This document shows, one piece after another, positions 15,922-24,700 of a stretch of DNA of 64,000 nucleotides (its first letter is position 1; each line of letters begins with the position of its first letter). A program made the position numbers and the translations under genes. The stretch comes from Fictibacillus sp. BK138 (GTDB lineage: Bacteria; Bacillota; Bacilli; Bacillales; Fictibacillaceae). The DNA lies in the NCBI RefSeq assembly GCF_004216955.1, contig NZ_SGXL01000001.1, forward strand, positions 2,809,589-2,873,588, in the 5' to 3' direction. The notes below the pieces were generated by a model that saw only the letters and a list, made by a program, of their open reading frames with translations, was not told where the DNA came from and ran no database searches.

Positions 15922-16824
15922 TTAATTACGATTTAAGAACCCAACTGCGATGTCTTTAAAAAGATCAGCTTCTTCGTAGTGAGGTGTGTGACCGCTATTT
16001 TCGAAGATATATACTTCCCCATCGATGGCATCTTCCCTAAAGATTTCGAAGTGTTTATCACAGGTTGCCGCATCGTACTTTCCAACAGCCAGCAGCATAG
16101 GGTTCGTTACCTCTTTAATCTTCGGAAGCAGAGACTTGAAAATCTCCCCTTCTTCTCTTAATAAGTTATAGTGTATTTCTGACCGATCATAGAATTCATC
16201 CCACTCTTTTTCCGAGTAGAACGAGTAGTAATCCGTGGGATTGTTATGATTATGTCTATAGATCTCCATTCTGTTTTCTCCGAGTTCATCACTTAGTTCC
16301 ATATACTTTTCTGTTAGTTCACGAATGGATAGATCACTTTCTGCAAGAATTAACCCTTTTAAGTGCAATTCAGGTTTCCCGTGTTTTTTTAATAACCTGG
16401 CTGTTTTTCTTATCAAACTTCTCGAAGTTAGTTCAAAATCGAAGGTAGGACCCTCAAAGATCACCTTGTCTATGGATTCAGGATATTTTGAAACGTACAG
16501 AAGAGAAAGGAATCCACCAAAAGAATGTCCAATCACTGACCATTTTTCAATATTAAGTGACTCTCTCAGCGCTTCGCAATCTTCTACAAGATCGTTTAAT
16601 CCAAATTCTTCGTTCTCATGGATAATCTCCGACCGGCAAACGCCTCTTTGATCAATAGCTATTAATCTAACATGTTCTCCCAATCTCTTAGATTGATGAT
16701 ACGAAAAATCGTGACAGCTTTCTCCTGGACCACCGTGAAGATACAGAACAGGTGGTTTATCCAACGAGCCGATGCATTCTACATAAAGTTTTTTACCTCT
16801 GATCTCAATTAGTTCTCCACTCAT
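15922..16824 (-). CDS. Alpha/beta hydrolase, proline iminopeptidase-like
   Basis: 300 aa. The oxyanion-hole motif is VLYLHGGPGESC (residues ~26-37), the nucleophile elbow GHSFGG (~97-102) holds the catalytic Ser, and the catalytic His lies in NSGHTPHYEEAD near the C-terminus; a partner Asp is likely in AVGKYDAATCD. HGGPG and the overall layout point to peptidase family S33 (proline iminopeptidases and related amino-acid esterases). There is no signal peptide. GGGGG precedes the ATG. The exact substrate is open. Confidence 0.9.
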   Translation of the reverse strand: MSGELIEIRGKKLYVECIGSLDKPPVLYLHGGPGESCHDFSYHQSKRLGEHVRLIAIDQRGVCRSEIIHENEEFGLNDLVEDCEALRESLNIEKWSVIGHSFGGFLSLLYVSKYPESIDKVIFEGPTFDFELTSRSLIRKTARLLKKHGKPELHLKGLILAESDLSIRELTEKYMELSDELGENRMEIYRHNHNNPTDYYSFYSEKEWDEFYDRSEIHYNLLREEGEIFKSLLPKIKEVTNPMLLAVGKYDAATCDKHFEIFREDAIDGEVYIFENSGHTPHYEEADLFKDIAVGFLNRN

Positions 16825-16854
16825 TGTTATCCCCCTTTTCTAACCATTTCCAAT

Positions 16855-16892
16855 TATACAGAAAACCCCTTCTGTTTGGAAAAAGAAGGGGT
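16855..16892 (-). terminator. Intrinsic terminator of the MraY-like gene
   Basis: Minus-strand ACCCCTTCT and AGAAGGGGT form a perfect stem with a 10-nt loop, followed by TTTTCTGT. Confidence 0.82.
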
Positions 16893-16914
16893 ATGAACCT
16901 TAACATCTATCAAA

Positions 16915-17865
16915 CTACATAAACACTTCAAAGTAGAAAAGACATATTCCGCACGCAGCCCATGAAACCATGGCAAATACGGTGACGATCATATTTTCAG
17001 ACCAGCCATGTTTTATGCCGTAATGGTAATGTAATGGCGTAAAGCTGAACAGTTTCTTCTTCGTTCGTTTAAAATAAGCGACTTGAATGATGACAGATAG
17101 CTGTTCGGCAAGATAGATGATAAACAGGATCGGGATCAGAATTTCTACGTTTTCAATGATTGCGAGAAATGATAACGTCCCTCCTAATGCTAACGAACCT
17201 GTATCCCCCATAAACGCTTTTGCCGGATATAGATTATAGATCAAGAAACCAAGAATGGTCGCGATCATAACTAAACAAAAGACCTTCACTTCCATATTCT
17301 CCGTGATCACAAAGAAAAAGAAGTATGTCGGGATCGCTACCATGCCCAGAAGCCCGTCCATGCCGTCAGTAAAATTGATCGCGTTGGCGGTACCTACGAT
17401 AAATAGCGTGATAATCACAAGATACGGAATGTACGGCAATACGATGTGGAAGGATTCCGTCACCCTGATGCTCGTATCAATGTTGAAAAGATCGATGCCA
17501 ATGTATAAGAGCAATATCGTAAATCCAAATTGAAAGATAAGCTTTGTTCTCCCCGACACGCCGCCAGGATCTTGTTTTGATGCTTTCCAAAAGTCATCAA
17601 GAAAACCGATAAAACTAAATAATATAAATGTACCTACCAAAAAGAGCATGCTGGGACTTGTGTAATAAAACAAAGCGACTATGATTCCTACGAAGAACAC
17701 ACTCCCCGCCATGAGGGGTGTTCCTTTCTTCTCTTGATGATCTGCTGGGAGTTCTACTCTAATTGGCTGTGTTAATTTTAATTTCTTTAAAGTGAATATC
17801 AATACAGGTGCTATAAGAACCGTTAATAAAAACGTAATAAATGCAGGGGTTAGCTGTAGAAGCAC
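16915..17865 (-). CDS. MraY-like phospho-MurNAc-pentapeptide transferase paralogue
   Basis: 316 aa with about 10 membrane helices. Core motifs of the polyprenyl-phosphate N-acetylhexosamine-1-phosphate transferase superfamily are intact: HQEKKGTPLMAG, FIGFLDDFWK (catalytic Asp pair), NAINFTDGMDGLLG, FMGDTGSLALGG, and the MraY-type cytosolic loop PLHYHYGIKHGWSE. The enzyme would load a UDP-sugar phosphate onto undecaprenyl phosphate. It stands alone, with its own terminator and no other cell-wall genes, so it is probably a second copy rather than the essential mraY of the division cluster. GTG start with AAAGGAG upstream. Confidence 0.88.
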   Translation of the reverse strand: MLLQLTPAFITFLLTVLIAPVLIFTLKKLKLTQPIRVELPADHQEKKGTPLMAGSVFFVGIIVALFYYTSPSMLFLVGTFILFSFIGFLDDFWKASKQDPGGVSGRTKLIFQFGFTILLLYIGIDLFNIDTSIRVTESFHIVLPYIPYLVIITLFIVGTANAINFTDGMDGLLGMVAIPTYFFFFVITENMEVKVFCLVMIATILGFLIYNLYPAKAFMGDTGSLALGGTLSFLAIIENVEILIPILFIIYLAEQLSVIIQVAYFKRTKKKLFSFTPLHYHYGIKHGWSENMIVTVFAMVSWAACGICLFYFEVFM

Positions 17866-17937
17866 GATAATCTCCTTTCAAGTTTGCCATTTATATAGAA
17901 TTCGATAAAAGGCAAAATGTTCCTTCAAAATAAAAAA

Positions 17938-17959
17938 GGGTCTGTCCCGGGACAGACCC
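17938..17959. repeat. Perfect 22-bp palindrome
   Basis: Two 11-nt arms, GGGTCTGTCCC and its exact complement, meet without a spacer. An A run on the left gives a minus-strand T tail, so it could act as a terminator, but no minus-strand gene ends here. It may be a dispersed repeat or an operator in the leader of the serine hydrolase gene. Confidence 0.7.
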
Positions 17960-18079
17960 CAAACAATTCTGACAATTCTATAGGTCCTTGTGCTATGGGT
18001 CTTCTGAGTGATGGACAGCCCTTTTCTGGATTGATACTGTAATAAAGTGTAAGAATTTTCAGAATAAGGAGATGTACAT

Positions 18080-19741
18080 ATGAAAGGAAAACGCGTATTA
18101 GTTTGTACCATGCTAAGTACAGCCATGCTTTTATCCAGTATGACCCCTGCCATTTTTGCCGAAGATTCTTCAATCAACAATCAAATAAAACCAGGAGATT
18201 GGAACCGGCCTGTTCAGCCTTCTGCTGTCCTTCACCCGGGAACACCTGAAAGCGCTTCACTCAAAAAAGAGCCGCTTCAAAAAATCGATTCTTTAATCGA
18301 GAGTGAGATGGAGAAACGGACAATGCCTGGTGCGGTAGTTCTCGTTGCACGCAGCGGCAGTATCGCAAAGCATGATGCTTATGGTTATTCTGCTCGCTAT
18401 ACCGATGATCAGTTTACTGAAATGGAAAACCCTGTAGAGATGAAAAAGGATACGATCTTTGACATCGCGTCCATCTCCAAGCTTTTTACTACAACTGCTG
18501 CTATGCAGCTTTACGAACAAGGAAAATTTGAGCTGGATGACCCCGTCGGGAAGTACATTCCAGAGTTTAACGAGAACGGCAAAGAATCCGTAACGATTCG
18601 GCAGATCATGACGCATACCTCTGGTTTCAGAGCGTGGATCCCGCTTTACAACATGGGAACGAATCGTGAAGACAGACTGCAGATCGCTTTAAGATACCAG
18701 CTGAAAAATCAGCCCGGCACTACTTATACATACAGTGACCTGAACCTAATCACACTTGGTGTTTTAGTTGAAAGACTGTCTGGTCAAAGGCTTGATGAGT
18801 TTGTAAAAGAAAACATCACTGAGCCGCTCGGGATGAAAGATACGATGTACAATCCACCTGCTGAGCTTCGTGACCGCGTGGCTGCTACCGAGTATCAGCC
18901 GAACATCGGCCGCGGTATGGTTTGGGGCAGTGTTCATGACGAAAACGCATGGAGTCTTGACGGTGTAGCCGGACATGCTGGAGTTTTCTCAACCGCGAAA
19001 GACCTCGCAGTTTTTGGCCACATGATCTTACAAAAAGGAAAGTATGGTTCGACTCAAATTCTAAAGCCAGAAACCGTTCGCTTATTAACTGAAAACCAGC
19101 TTCCTCAGTTCCCTAGCAACTCACACGGACTCGGCTGGGAGCTGAATCAAGGCTGGTACATGGATTCTTTAGCAAATGAAGAGACTCTCGGTCATACGGG
19201 ATATACAGGTACATCTATGGTCGTATCGCCGAAAAATCAGATGATCGTTTTAACGTTGACGAATCGTGTACATCCCTCACGTGCTACCGTTTCGATGAAT
19301 CCGATCAGACGCCAGGTTGCACAATACGCTGGTGATTCGATTTCCGTGGCTATGGGACAAAAGGATAAAGCTTGGTTTGCGGGATACGGCGACAAACTTG
19401 CAAAGCATTTAACTTTTAAACTTGAAGAGGGTCAGAATACACTTCACTTCCAAAACTGGTTCAGCATCGAAAACGGCAGTGACAAAGGATTACTTCAAGT
19501 TTCTGAAGACGGTGAAACGTGGACGAACTTACCTGACGTTTATACAGGTAAGGATGAAAAATGGTCGCACGAAAAAGTGGACCTTCCTGATGGAACACAA
19601 TTCGTTCGCTTCCTCTATCAGACGGATGGCTCTGTAAACGGCAGAGGCTGGTATGTCGATGATGTGTATGCTACTGATTCGGAAGGAAATAAAGAGAGAT
19701 TGGAACTAACCAATAGCCAGTGGGAACAGCGCAGCTGGTAA
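18080..19741 (+). CDS. Secreted serine hydrolase (beta-lactamase/AmiE-like) with C-terminal beta-sandwich
   Basis: 553 aa. A signal peptide (VLVCTMLSTAMLLSSMTPAIFAE) leads into a class C beta-lactamase-like domain (residues ~65-425). The catalytic SxxK is ASISKLFT, the YxN-like motif is YSDLN, and the KTG-like triad is HTGYTG. Related Bacillus enzymes include YbbE/AmiE, a muropeptide amidase, and penicillin-binding esterases. The last ~120 residues are an added domain ending GRGWYVDDVYATDSEGN, like the beta-sandwich of immune-inhibitor-A-type proteases. That tail is unusual in this family and may bind carbohydrate or wall. Monocistronic with a strong terminator. Confidence 0.88.
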   Translation: MKGKRVLVCTMLSTAMLLSSMTPAIFAEDSSINNQIKPGDWNRPVQPSAVLHPGTPESASLKKEPLQKIDSLIESEMEKRTMPGAVVLVARSGSIAKHDAYGYSARYTDDQFTEMENPVEMKKDTIFDIASISKLFTTTAAMQLYEQGKFELDDPVGKYIPEFNENGKESVTIRQIMTHTSGFRAWIPLYNMGTNREDRLQIALRYQLKNQPGTTYTYSDLNLITLGVLVERLSGQRLDEFVKENITEPLGMKDTMYNPPAELRDRVAATEYQPNIGRGMVWGSVHDENAWSLDGVAGHAGVFSTAKDLAVFGHMILQKGKYGSTQILKPETVRLLTENQLPQFPSNSHGLGWELNQGWYMDSLANEETLGHTGYTGTSMVVSPKNQMIVLTLTNRVHPSRATVSMNPIRRQVAQYAGDSISVAMGQKDKAWFAGYGDKLAKHLTFKLEEGQNTLHFQNWFSIENGSDKGLLQVSEDGETWTNLPDVYTGKDEKWSHEKVDLPDGTQFVRFLYQTDGSVNGRGWYVDDVYATDSEGNKERLELTNSQWEQRSW

Positions 19742-19750
19742 TAAGCATGA

Positions 19751-19790
19751 AGCAGTCCTGCTCTTTGTAGCAGGACTGCTTATTTTTTTG
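19751..19790 (+). terminator. Intrinsic terminator of the serine hydrolase gene
   Basis: AGCAGTCCTGCT pairs perfectly with AGCAGGACTGCT around 6 nt, followed by TATTTTTTT. Confidence 0.92.
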
Positions 19791-19848
19791 AAGGAATATG
19801 ACAATTATTACCGAAATATGCAAAAAGAAATTATTAGGAGGAACAACA

Positions 19849-20217
19849 ATGACTAAATCTTTAATTCATGAGATGCATTACTTTAGGATACCTGTCCTGG
19901 ACCTTCAAGAGTCCATTACTTGGTACACAGAATGTTTAGGATTTCAATTAAGGCACAGTGATGGAAAACTTGCTGTTATAGAGCTGAATTCCGGTCCATT
20001 ACTGATTTTAGTACAAGGAGATCCGGATTCCAGGGGGCATTTCACCATAAACGGGCAAGCTGAATTTTCTATAGGATTTACAACTTCAAATATTAATGAG
20101 CTTCATACATATTTAATAGATCAAAATGTAAAAGTGGATGAGATGCAAGAAGACAGCGGGCACAGCTATTTTCACTTCTTTGATCCTAGCGGAAACAAAC
20201 TCCAAGTACACAATTAA
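19849..20217 (+). CDS. VOC (glyoxalase/bleomycin-resistance) family protein
   Basis: 122 aa from the ATG at 19849, set by AGGAGG 7 nt upstream (an in-frame ATG at 19798 lacks a site). Two beta-alpha-beta-beta-beta modules are visible: MHYFRIPVLDLQESITWYTECLGF and the second ending SYFHFFDPSGNKLQVHN. The HFFDPSGN signature is typical of the vicinal oxygen chelate fold. Such proteins are metal enzymes or drug-binding proteins; this one cannot be assigned further. It is convergent with fdhD and shares its terminator region. Confidence 0.88.
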   Translation: MTKSLIHEMHYFRIPVLDLQESITWYTECLGFQLRHSDGKLAVIELNSGPLLILVQGDPDSRGHFTINGQAEFSIGFTTSNINELHTYLIDQNVKVDEMQEDSGHSYFHFFDPSGNKLQVHN

Positions 20218-20219
20218 TT

Positions 20220-20252
20220 CAAAAAGCAGTCACACCATAACGGTGGACTGCT
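20220..20252. terminator. Terminator between VOC gene and fdhD
   Basis: AGCAGTCACACC and GGTGGACTGCT pair with one bulged base around 5 nt. A left-hand A5 gives the minus strand its T tail, so it mainly serves fdhD. Confidence 0.75.
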
Positions 20253-20276
20253 CAATTCTCTTTACTCTAATCAGTT

Positions 20277-21071
20277 TCATTCCGTTATAATCCTCTCCGG
20301 CCTCGTATACACGTTCATCGAGTCTCCACGGATGAACCCGACCGTCGTAATTCCGAGCTCTTCCGCTGACTGCAGGGCAAATTCCGTCGGCGCTGACTTG
20401 GACAGCACGATCTCGCATCCGATCTTCGCTACCTTCAACAAGATCTCTGATGAAATCCTGCCGCTGAATACGAGGATCTTGTCCCCTATAAAAATATCAT
20501 TCTTTAAGCAGTATCCATAGATTTTATCAAGTGCATTGTGTCGCCCGATATCCATCCGGCTCAGCACGATTCCGTTCATATCACACAGTGCTGCGTTATG
20601 CACTCCGCCTGTCTCTTTAAAAATGCCAGCGGTTCCCTGCATCTCTTCCATCAAACGGAAACAGTCCTCAGGGGTCACCCTTACCCGGATGTCATTCATA
20701 GATTTTGCCGTAAGCGCATCGTTCGCAAAGACAAACCCTTGTCTGCTCATCCCGCAGCACGAGGTTATGTATCTTTTATTCTGCAGGTTTTGATAAACCG
20801 GGTTCAGCTTTTCCGTCGTCACATGAACATAGCTTCCATCCTCTTGCACCCAGATGTTTTTAATATCTTTATAGTTTCGTATAATGCCTTCTGAGGCGAG
20901 ATAGCCAACAACCATGTCTTCTATGTACTCCGGACTGCAGACCATCGTCACGAATTCTTCCCCGTTGATTTTGATCGTGACTGGGAGTTCGGTTACGATA
21001 GTGTCTTCCACTTGAAACGCTTTACCCTTTTTAAATTGAAGAACTTCGCGTTTTGTTACAACTGGTTTCAT
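20277..21071 (-). CDS. fdhD: Formate dehydrogenase accessory sulfurtransferase FdhD
   Basis: 264 aa from the ATG at 21071, with GGGGGC just upstream; the longer frame overlaps the DUF2294 gene and lacks a site. FdhD passes sulfur to the molybdenum cofactor of formate dehydrogenase. Visible hallmarks: ELPVTIKINGEEFVTMVCSPEYIEDMVVGYLASEGII, the cysteine loop RYITSCCGMSRQG (the sulfur carrier), TGGVHNAALCD, and SRMDIGRHNALDKIYGYCL. It lies directly behind the DUF2294 gene and divergent from the formate dehydrogenase operon, consistent with its role. Confidence 0.95.
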   Translation of the reverse strand: MKPVVTKREVLQFKKGKAFQVEDTIVTELPVTIKINGEEFVTMVCSPEYIEDMVVGYLASEGIIRNYKDIKNIWVQEDGSYVHVTTEKLNPVYQNLQNKRYITSCCGMSRQGFVFANDALTAKSMNDIRVRVTPEDCFRLMEEMQGTAGIFKETGGVHNAALCDMNGIVLSRMDIGRHNALDKIYGYCLKNDIFIGDKILVFSGRISSEILLKVAKIGCEIVLSKSAPTEFALQSAEELGITTVGFIRGDSMNVYTRPERIITE

Positions 21072-21081
21072 GAGCGCCCCC

Positions 21082-21441
21082 TTAAGCGATGGGTTTATCG
21101 AAAACAAATACAGATACGGCCATGTCTTCATCTACTTTAAAATCTGAGAACAGATATACAAACTTTGCACCTGTCACATCTTCTAATCCTTCTGGTGGAG
21201 CTGTTGCATAAATATCCTGGATGAGGCGAGTTCTGGCCGCATGCACCATCTCTTTACCTTCAGACGTTCTCGCGATAAACTTCTCAGTCGGAGTCAAGTT
21301 GCCATACATGGTTGAGATCGCCATGTTTTCAACAAAGACTGTATGTATTTTTTCCGGCCCTTTTCCTAATAGATTCTTTCGCAGCTTTCGGATAATATCA
21401 TTGAAGTCGTGTACCTTTTTAGACATTTGTACCATCACCAC
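21082..21441 (-). CDS. DUF2294 domain protein
   Basis: 119 aa (fewer if translation begins at the ATG of 21435). The pattern FNDIIRKLRKNLLGKGPEKIHTVFVENMAISTMYGNLTPTEKFIA followed by VHAARTRLIQDIY matches DUF2294, a small soluble family of unknown function in Firmicutes. It ends 10 bp before fdhD and starts opposite the formate dehydrogenase promoter. Such genes are commonly seen beside fdhD in Bacillaceae, as far as I recall, which suggests a part in formate dehydrogenase maturation or regulation (inference). Confidence 0.8.
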   Translation of the reverse strand: MVMVQMSKKVHDFNDIIRKLRKNLLGKGPEKIHTVFVENMAISTMYGNLTPTEKFIARTSEGKEMVHAARTRLIQDIYATAPPEGLEDVTGAKFVYLFSDFKVDEDMAVSVFVFDKPIA

Positions 21442-21521
21442 TGTTTCTCCATTTTTTACTAATCATACATGATGTACTTACTTTTCGCACGTGAAAAAAT
21501 TTAGCGAGCTTTGAAGATTCA

Positions 21522-21550
21522 TTGTTCTTTTTCTATGAAAACGCTATAAT
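21522..21550 (+). promoter_or_regulatory. SigA promoter of the formate dehydrogenase operon
   Basis: TTGTTC (21522-21527), 17 bp, TATAAT (21545-21550). It predicts a leader of about 190 nt before the start codon. Confidence 0.7.
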
Positions 21551-21658
21551 AAGAGGAGAAAAGTTGGATGCAGGAATAATGTTTTGTTCTTCTTCCCTCT
21601 TACCGAATTACATAATATGTTGGATTGGCTCAATAGTAAGCCCTGCTATTAAACTATT

Positions 21659-21718
21659 CCACCATGATACACATTTTCTGCGCTCCATAGAATCTGTGCT
21701 TTCGTGGTGGATTTTTTT
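21659..21718 (+). terminator. Leader terminator (attenuator) before the formate dehydrogenase gene
   Basis: CCACCATGA (21659-21667) pairs with TCGTGGTGG (21702-21710; one G-U pair), the stem continues inside (CACA/TGTG, TTCT/AGAA), and ATTTTTTT follows. It lies between promoter and start codon, so read-through must be regulated or partial. A 56-codon leader ORF (TTG at 21564, GAGGAG in front) runs through it. Confidence 0.72.
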
Positions 21719-21748
21719 GTACTTTCATATTTGAAAGGAAGGTCACAA

Positions 21749-24685
21749 ATGGAAAAAATGATTCAGATCAAGATCGACGGGAAGGCGTACGAAGCACCAA
21801 CCGGAACGTCCATCCTAGATATCATCAACAAAAATGAACTGCCTCATCCACAAATTTGCTACACGCCGCAAGTGGATCCGATCGAGACGTGTGACACATG
21901 TATCGTTGAGGTAGATGGCAAACTGATGCGTTCTTGCTCGACGATGGCACTGGACGGCATGAGCATTGAGCGTTCTTCTTCTCGAGCGAAGGATGCACAA
22001 AATCAGGCGATGGACCGACTACTTGAAAATCACCTTCTCTATTGCACAGTCTGTGATAACAACAACGGGAATTGCAAACTTCACAACACGGCAGAACTGA
22101 TGGAAATCGAACATCAGTCTATTCCCTACTCGCCAAAAGAAGAAACCGTGGATATCGATATGTCTCACCCCTTCTACCGTTATGACGCGAACCAGTGCAT
22201 CACGTGCGGACAGTGCGTTGAAGTATGTCAGAACCTTCAGGTGAACGAGACACTTTCGATCGATTGGGAGCGTGAACGTCCTCGTGTTATTTGGGATGCG
22301 GGTTCTAGTATCGACGAATCTTCATGTGTCAGCTGCGGACAGTGTGTAACGGTTTGTCCGTGCAACGCGCTCATGGAAAAATCGATGCTCGGTGAAGCTG
22401 GTTTTATGACTGGATTGAAAGAAGATCTTCTTGAGCCTATGGTCGAGCTTGTAAAAGAAGTAGAGCCTGGCTACAGCGGTATTTTTGCCGTATCTGAAGT
22501 GGAAGCCGCCATGCGGGAGACGCGTACGAAAAAGACAAAAACCGTTTGTACGTTCTGTGGTGTCGGCTGTTCGTTCGAAGTGTGGACGAAAGGCAGAAAG
22601 ATTTTAAAAGTGGAACCGAGTGAGGGTCCAGTAAACGCAATCTCTACATGTGTAAAGGGAAAATTCGGCTGGGATTTCGTGAACTCTGAGGAACGCCTGA
22701 CTACTCCTCTTATCCGTAAAGGCGGGGAGTTTGTAGAATCAACTTGGGATGAAGCACTATCCTTGATCGCAAGCAAGATGAGTCAGATCAAACAAGATTA
22801 CGGAAGCAACGCTCTAGGGTTCGTCTCTTCATCTAAAATTACGAATGAAGAAAACTATTTGATGCAGAAACTTGCCCGCCAAGTTTTCGGTACGAACAAC
22901 GTGGATAACTGCTCGCGTTATTGCCAGTCCCCTGCAACAGACGGTCTTTTCCGAACAGTCGGCATGGGTGGCGACGCCGGTACGATCCAAGATATCGCTG
23001 AAGCTGGGCTCGTTATCGTTGTTGGTGCGAATCCGACAGAAGGTCATCCTGTACTTGCGACTCGCGTAAAACGCGCACACAAGCTTCACGGTCAAAAACT
23101 GATCGTCGCCGACCTTCGTAAACATGAACTTGCTGAGCGATCGGACATCTTTATTAGTCCGAAACAAGGAACCGACCAGGTATGGCTGATGGCCGTTACG
23201 AAGTATATCATCGATCAAGGCTGGCATGATCAGAAGTTTATTGATGAAAACGTTCATTTCCTTGATGAGTTTAAGGAAGTATTAGAGAAATACACTCTTG
23301 AATATGCAGAAGAGATCACTGGATTGACACAAGAGACTTTAATCAATGTGGCGAAAATGATCCGTGACGCCGATGGCACATGTGTCCTTTGGGGCATGGG
23401 TGTTACGCAGAACACAGGTGGAAGTGATACATCAGCTGCCATTTCGAACCTCCTTTTAGCAACTGGAAACTATCGACGTCCTGGTGCTGGAGCTTACCCG
23501 CTTCGCGGACACAACAACGTTCAAGGTGCGTGTGACATGGGTACCCTTCCTGCATGGCTGCCAGGTTACCAACACATTACCGATGATGTTGCCCGCGCGA
23601 AATTTGAAAAAGCGTATGGCGTTTCGATCGACGCTAAACCAGGAAAAGACAACATCCAGATGGTTGAAGGCATTGGAAAAGGCGAGATCAAAGCGATGTA
23701 CTTGATCGGTGAAGACATGGCGTTAGTGGATTCCAACTCGAACCACGTTCATGACATGTTATCTCAACTTGATTTCTTCGTCGTTCAAGATATTTTCCTA
23801 ACGAAGACCGCTCAATATGCGGACGTGATTTTACCAGCGGCACCTTCTTTAGAAAAAGAAGGAACGTTCACGAATACGGAACGCCGTGTTCAGCGATTGT
23901 ATCAAGCGCTTCCGACAACAGGAGGTTCACGACCGGACTGGGAGATCATCCAGGCGATCGCCATTCGTATGGGAGCTGACTGGAACTACTCACACCCGAG
24001 CGAAATTTTTGCAGAGATGGCGTCATTAGCACCGTTGTTTGGTGAAGCGAGCTATGACGTTCTTGAGGGCTGGGGCAGTTTCCTTTGGGGAGATTTCAGC
24101 GGCAAGAGCACACCGCTTCTTTACACAGAAGGCTTTAACTTCCCGGATAAAAAGGCGCGCTTTGCACTTTCTGACTGGATGCTGCCAGCCGAGTTCCCTG
24201 AAGAGTTCGATCTGCATATCAACAACGGACGTATGCTGGAGCACTTCCATGAAGGTAACCTGACGAACAAATCGCAAGGAATTCAGCACAAAGTTCCAGA
24301 TGTTTTTGTTGAAGTGTCTCCGAGTCTTGCCGAGGAACGCGGTTTGATTGATGGTTCAGTCGTCCGGCTTATTTCTCCTTTTGGAGCCGTGAAACTGAAT
24401 GCACTTGTTACCGATCGTGTTAAAAACAACGAGCTGTACCTGCCGATGAACTCGGTGGATAAGGACTCGGCCATCAACTTCCTTACCGGCCCAGCCGTTG
24501 ACCATCGAACACGTACGCCTGCCTACAAGCAGACTAAAGTAAGAATGGAGATCATCAGCCGTGAAGGCGAAGTGAAGCTGCCTGGCAACAACCCAAGAAA
24601 CAAGAAACGTTATCCGCAAAACGGCGTGGAAGTAGAAAGAAAATGGAACCGTCCTGGCTATGTCCATCTGACGGATGAAGTGTAG
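21749..24685 (+). CDS. Formate dehydrogenase catalytic subunit (ForC/YjgC-like)
   Basis: 978 aa from the ATG at 21749 (AAAGGAAGG upstream). Domains in order: NuoG-like 2Fe-2S (ICYTPQVDPIETCDTCIVEV), His/Cys cluster (HLLYCTVCDNNNGNCKLH), two 4Fe-4S clusters (CITCGQCVEVCQ, CVSCGQCVTVCP), a further 4Fe-4S site (CTFCGVGCSFEV), then the molybdopterin oxidoreductase domain. The metal ligand is cysteine, not selenocysteine, in NCSRYCQSPATDGL. C-terminal cofactor-binding part from ~residue 850. It oxidises formate to CO2; in B. subtilis such enzymes pair with a DUF1641 protein and feed menaquinone (recent literature, from memory). The 15-bp gap to the DUF1641 gene fits an operon. Confidence 0.94.
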   Translation: MEKMIQIKIDGKAYEAPTGTSILDIINKNELPHPQICYTPQVDPIETCDTCIVEVDGKLMRSCSTMALDGMSIERSSSRAKDAQNQAMDRLLENHLLYCTVCDNNNGNCKLHNTAELMEIEHQSIPYSPKEETVDIDMSHPFYRYDANQCITCGQCVEVCQNLQVNETLSIDWERERPRVIWDAGSSIDESSCVSCGQCVTVCPCNALMEKSMLGEAGFMTGLKEDLLEPMVELVKEVEPGYSGIFAVSEVEAAMRETRTKKTKTVCTFCGVGCSFEVWTKGRKILKVEPSEGPVNAISTCVKGKFGWDFVNSEERLTTPLIRKGGEFVESTWDEALSLIASKMSQIKQDYGSNALGFVSSSKITNEENYLMQKLARQVFGTNNVDNCSRYCQSPATDGLFRTVGMGGDAGTIQDIAEAGLVIVVGANPTEGHPVLATRVKRAHKLHGQKLIVADLRKHELAERSDIFISPKQGTDQVWLMAVTKYIIDQGWHDQKFIDENVHFLDEFKEVLEKYTLEYAEEITGLTQETLINVAKMIRDADGTCVLWGMGVTQNTGGSDTSAAISNLLLATGNYRRPGAGAYPLRGHNNVQGACDMGTLPAWLPGYQHITDDVARAKFEKAYGVSIDAKPGKDNIQMVEGIGKGEIKAMYLIGEDMALVDSNSNHVHDMLSQLDFFVVQDIFLTKTAQYADVILPAAPSLEKEGTFTNTERRVQRLYQALPTTGGSRPDWEIIQAIAIRMGADWNYSHPSEIFAEMASLAPLFGEASYDVLEGWGSFLWGDFSGKSTPLLYTEGFNFPDKKARFALSDWMLPAEFPEEFDLHINNGRMLEHFHEGNLTNKSQGIQHKVPDVFVEVSPSLAEERGLIDGSVVRLISPFGAVKLNALVTDRVKNNELYLPMNSVDKDSAINFLTGPAVDHRTRTPAYKQTKVRMEIISREGEVKLPGNNPRNKKRYPQNGVEVERKWNRPGYVHLTDEV

Positions 24686-24700
24686 GAGGGCTGATTCAAT

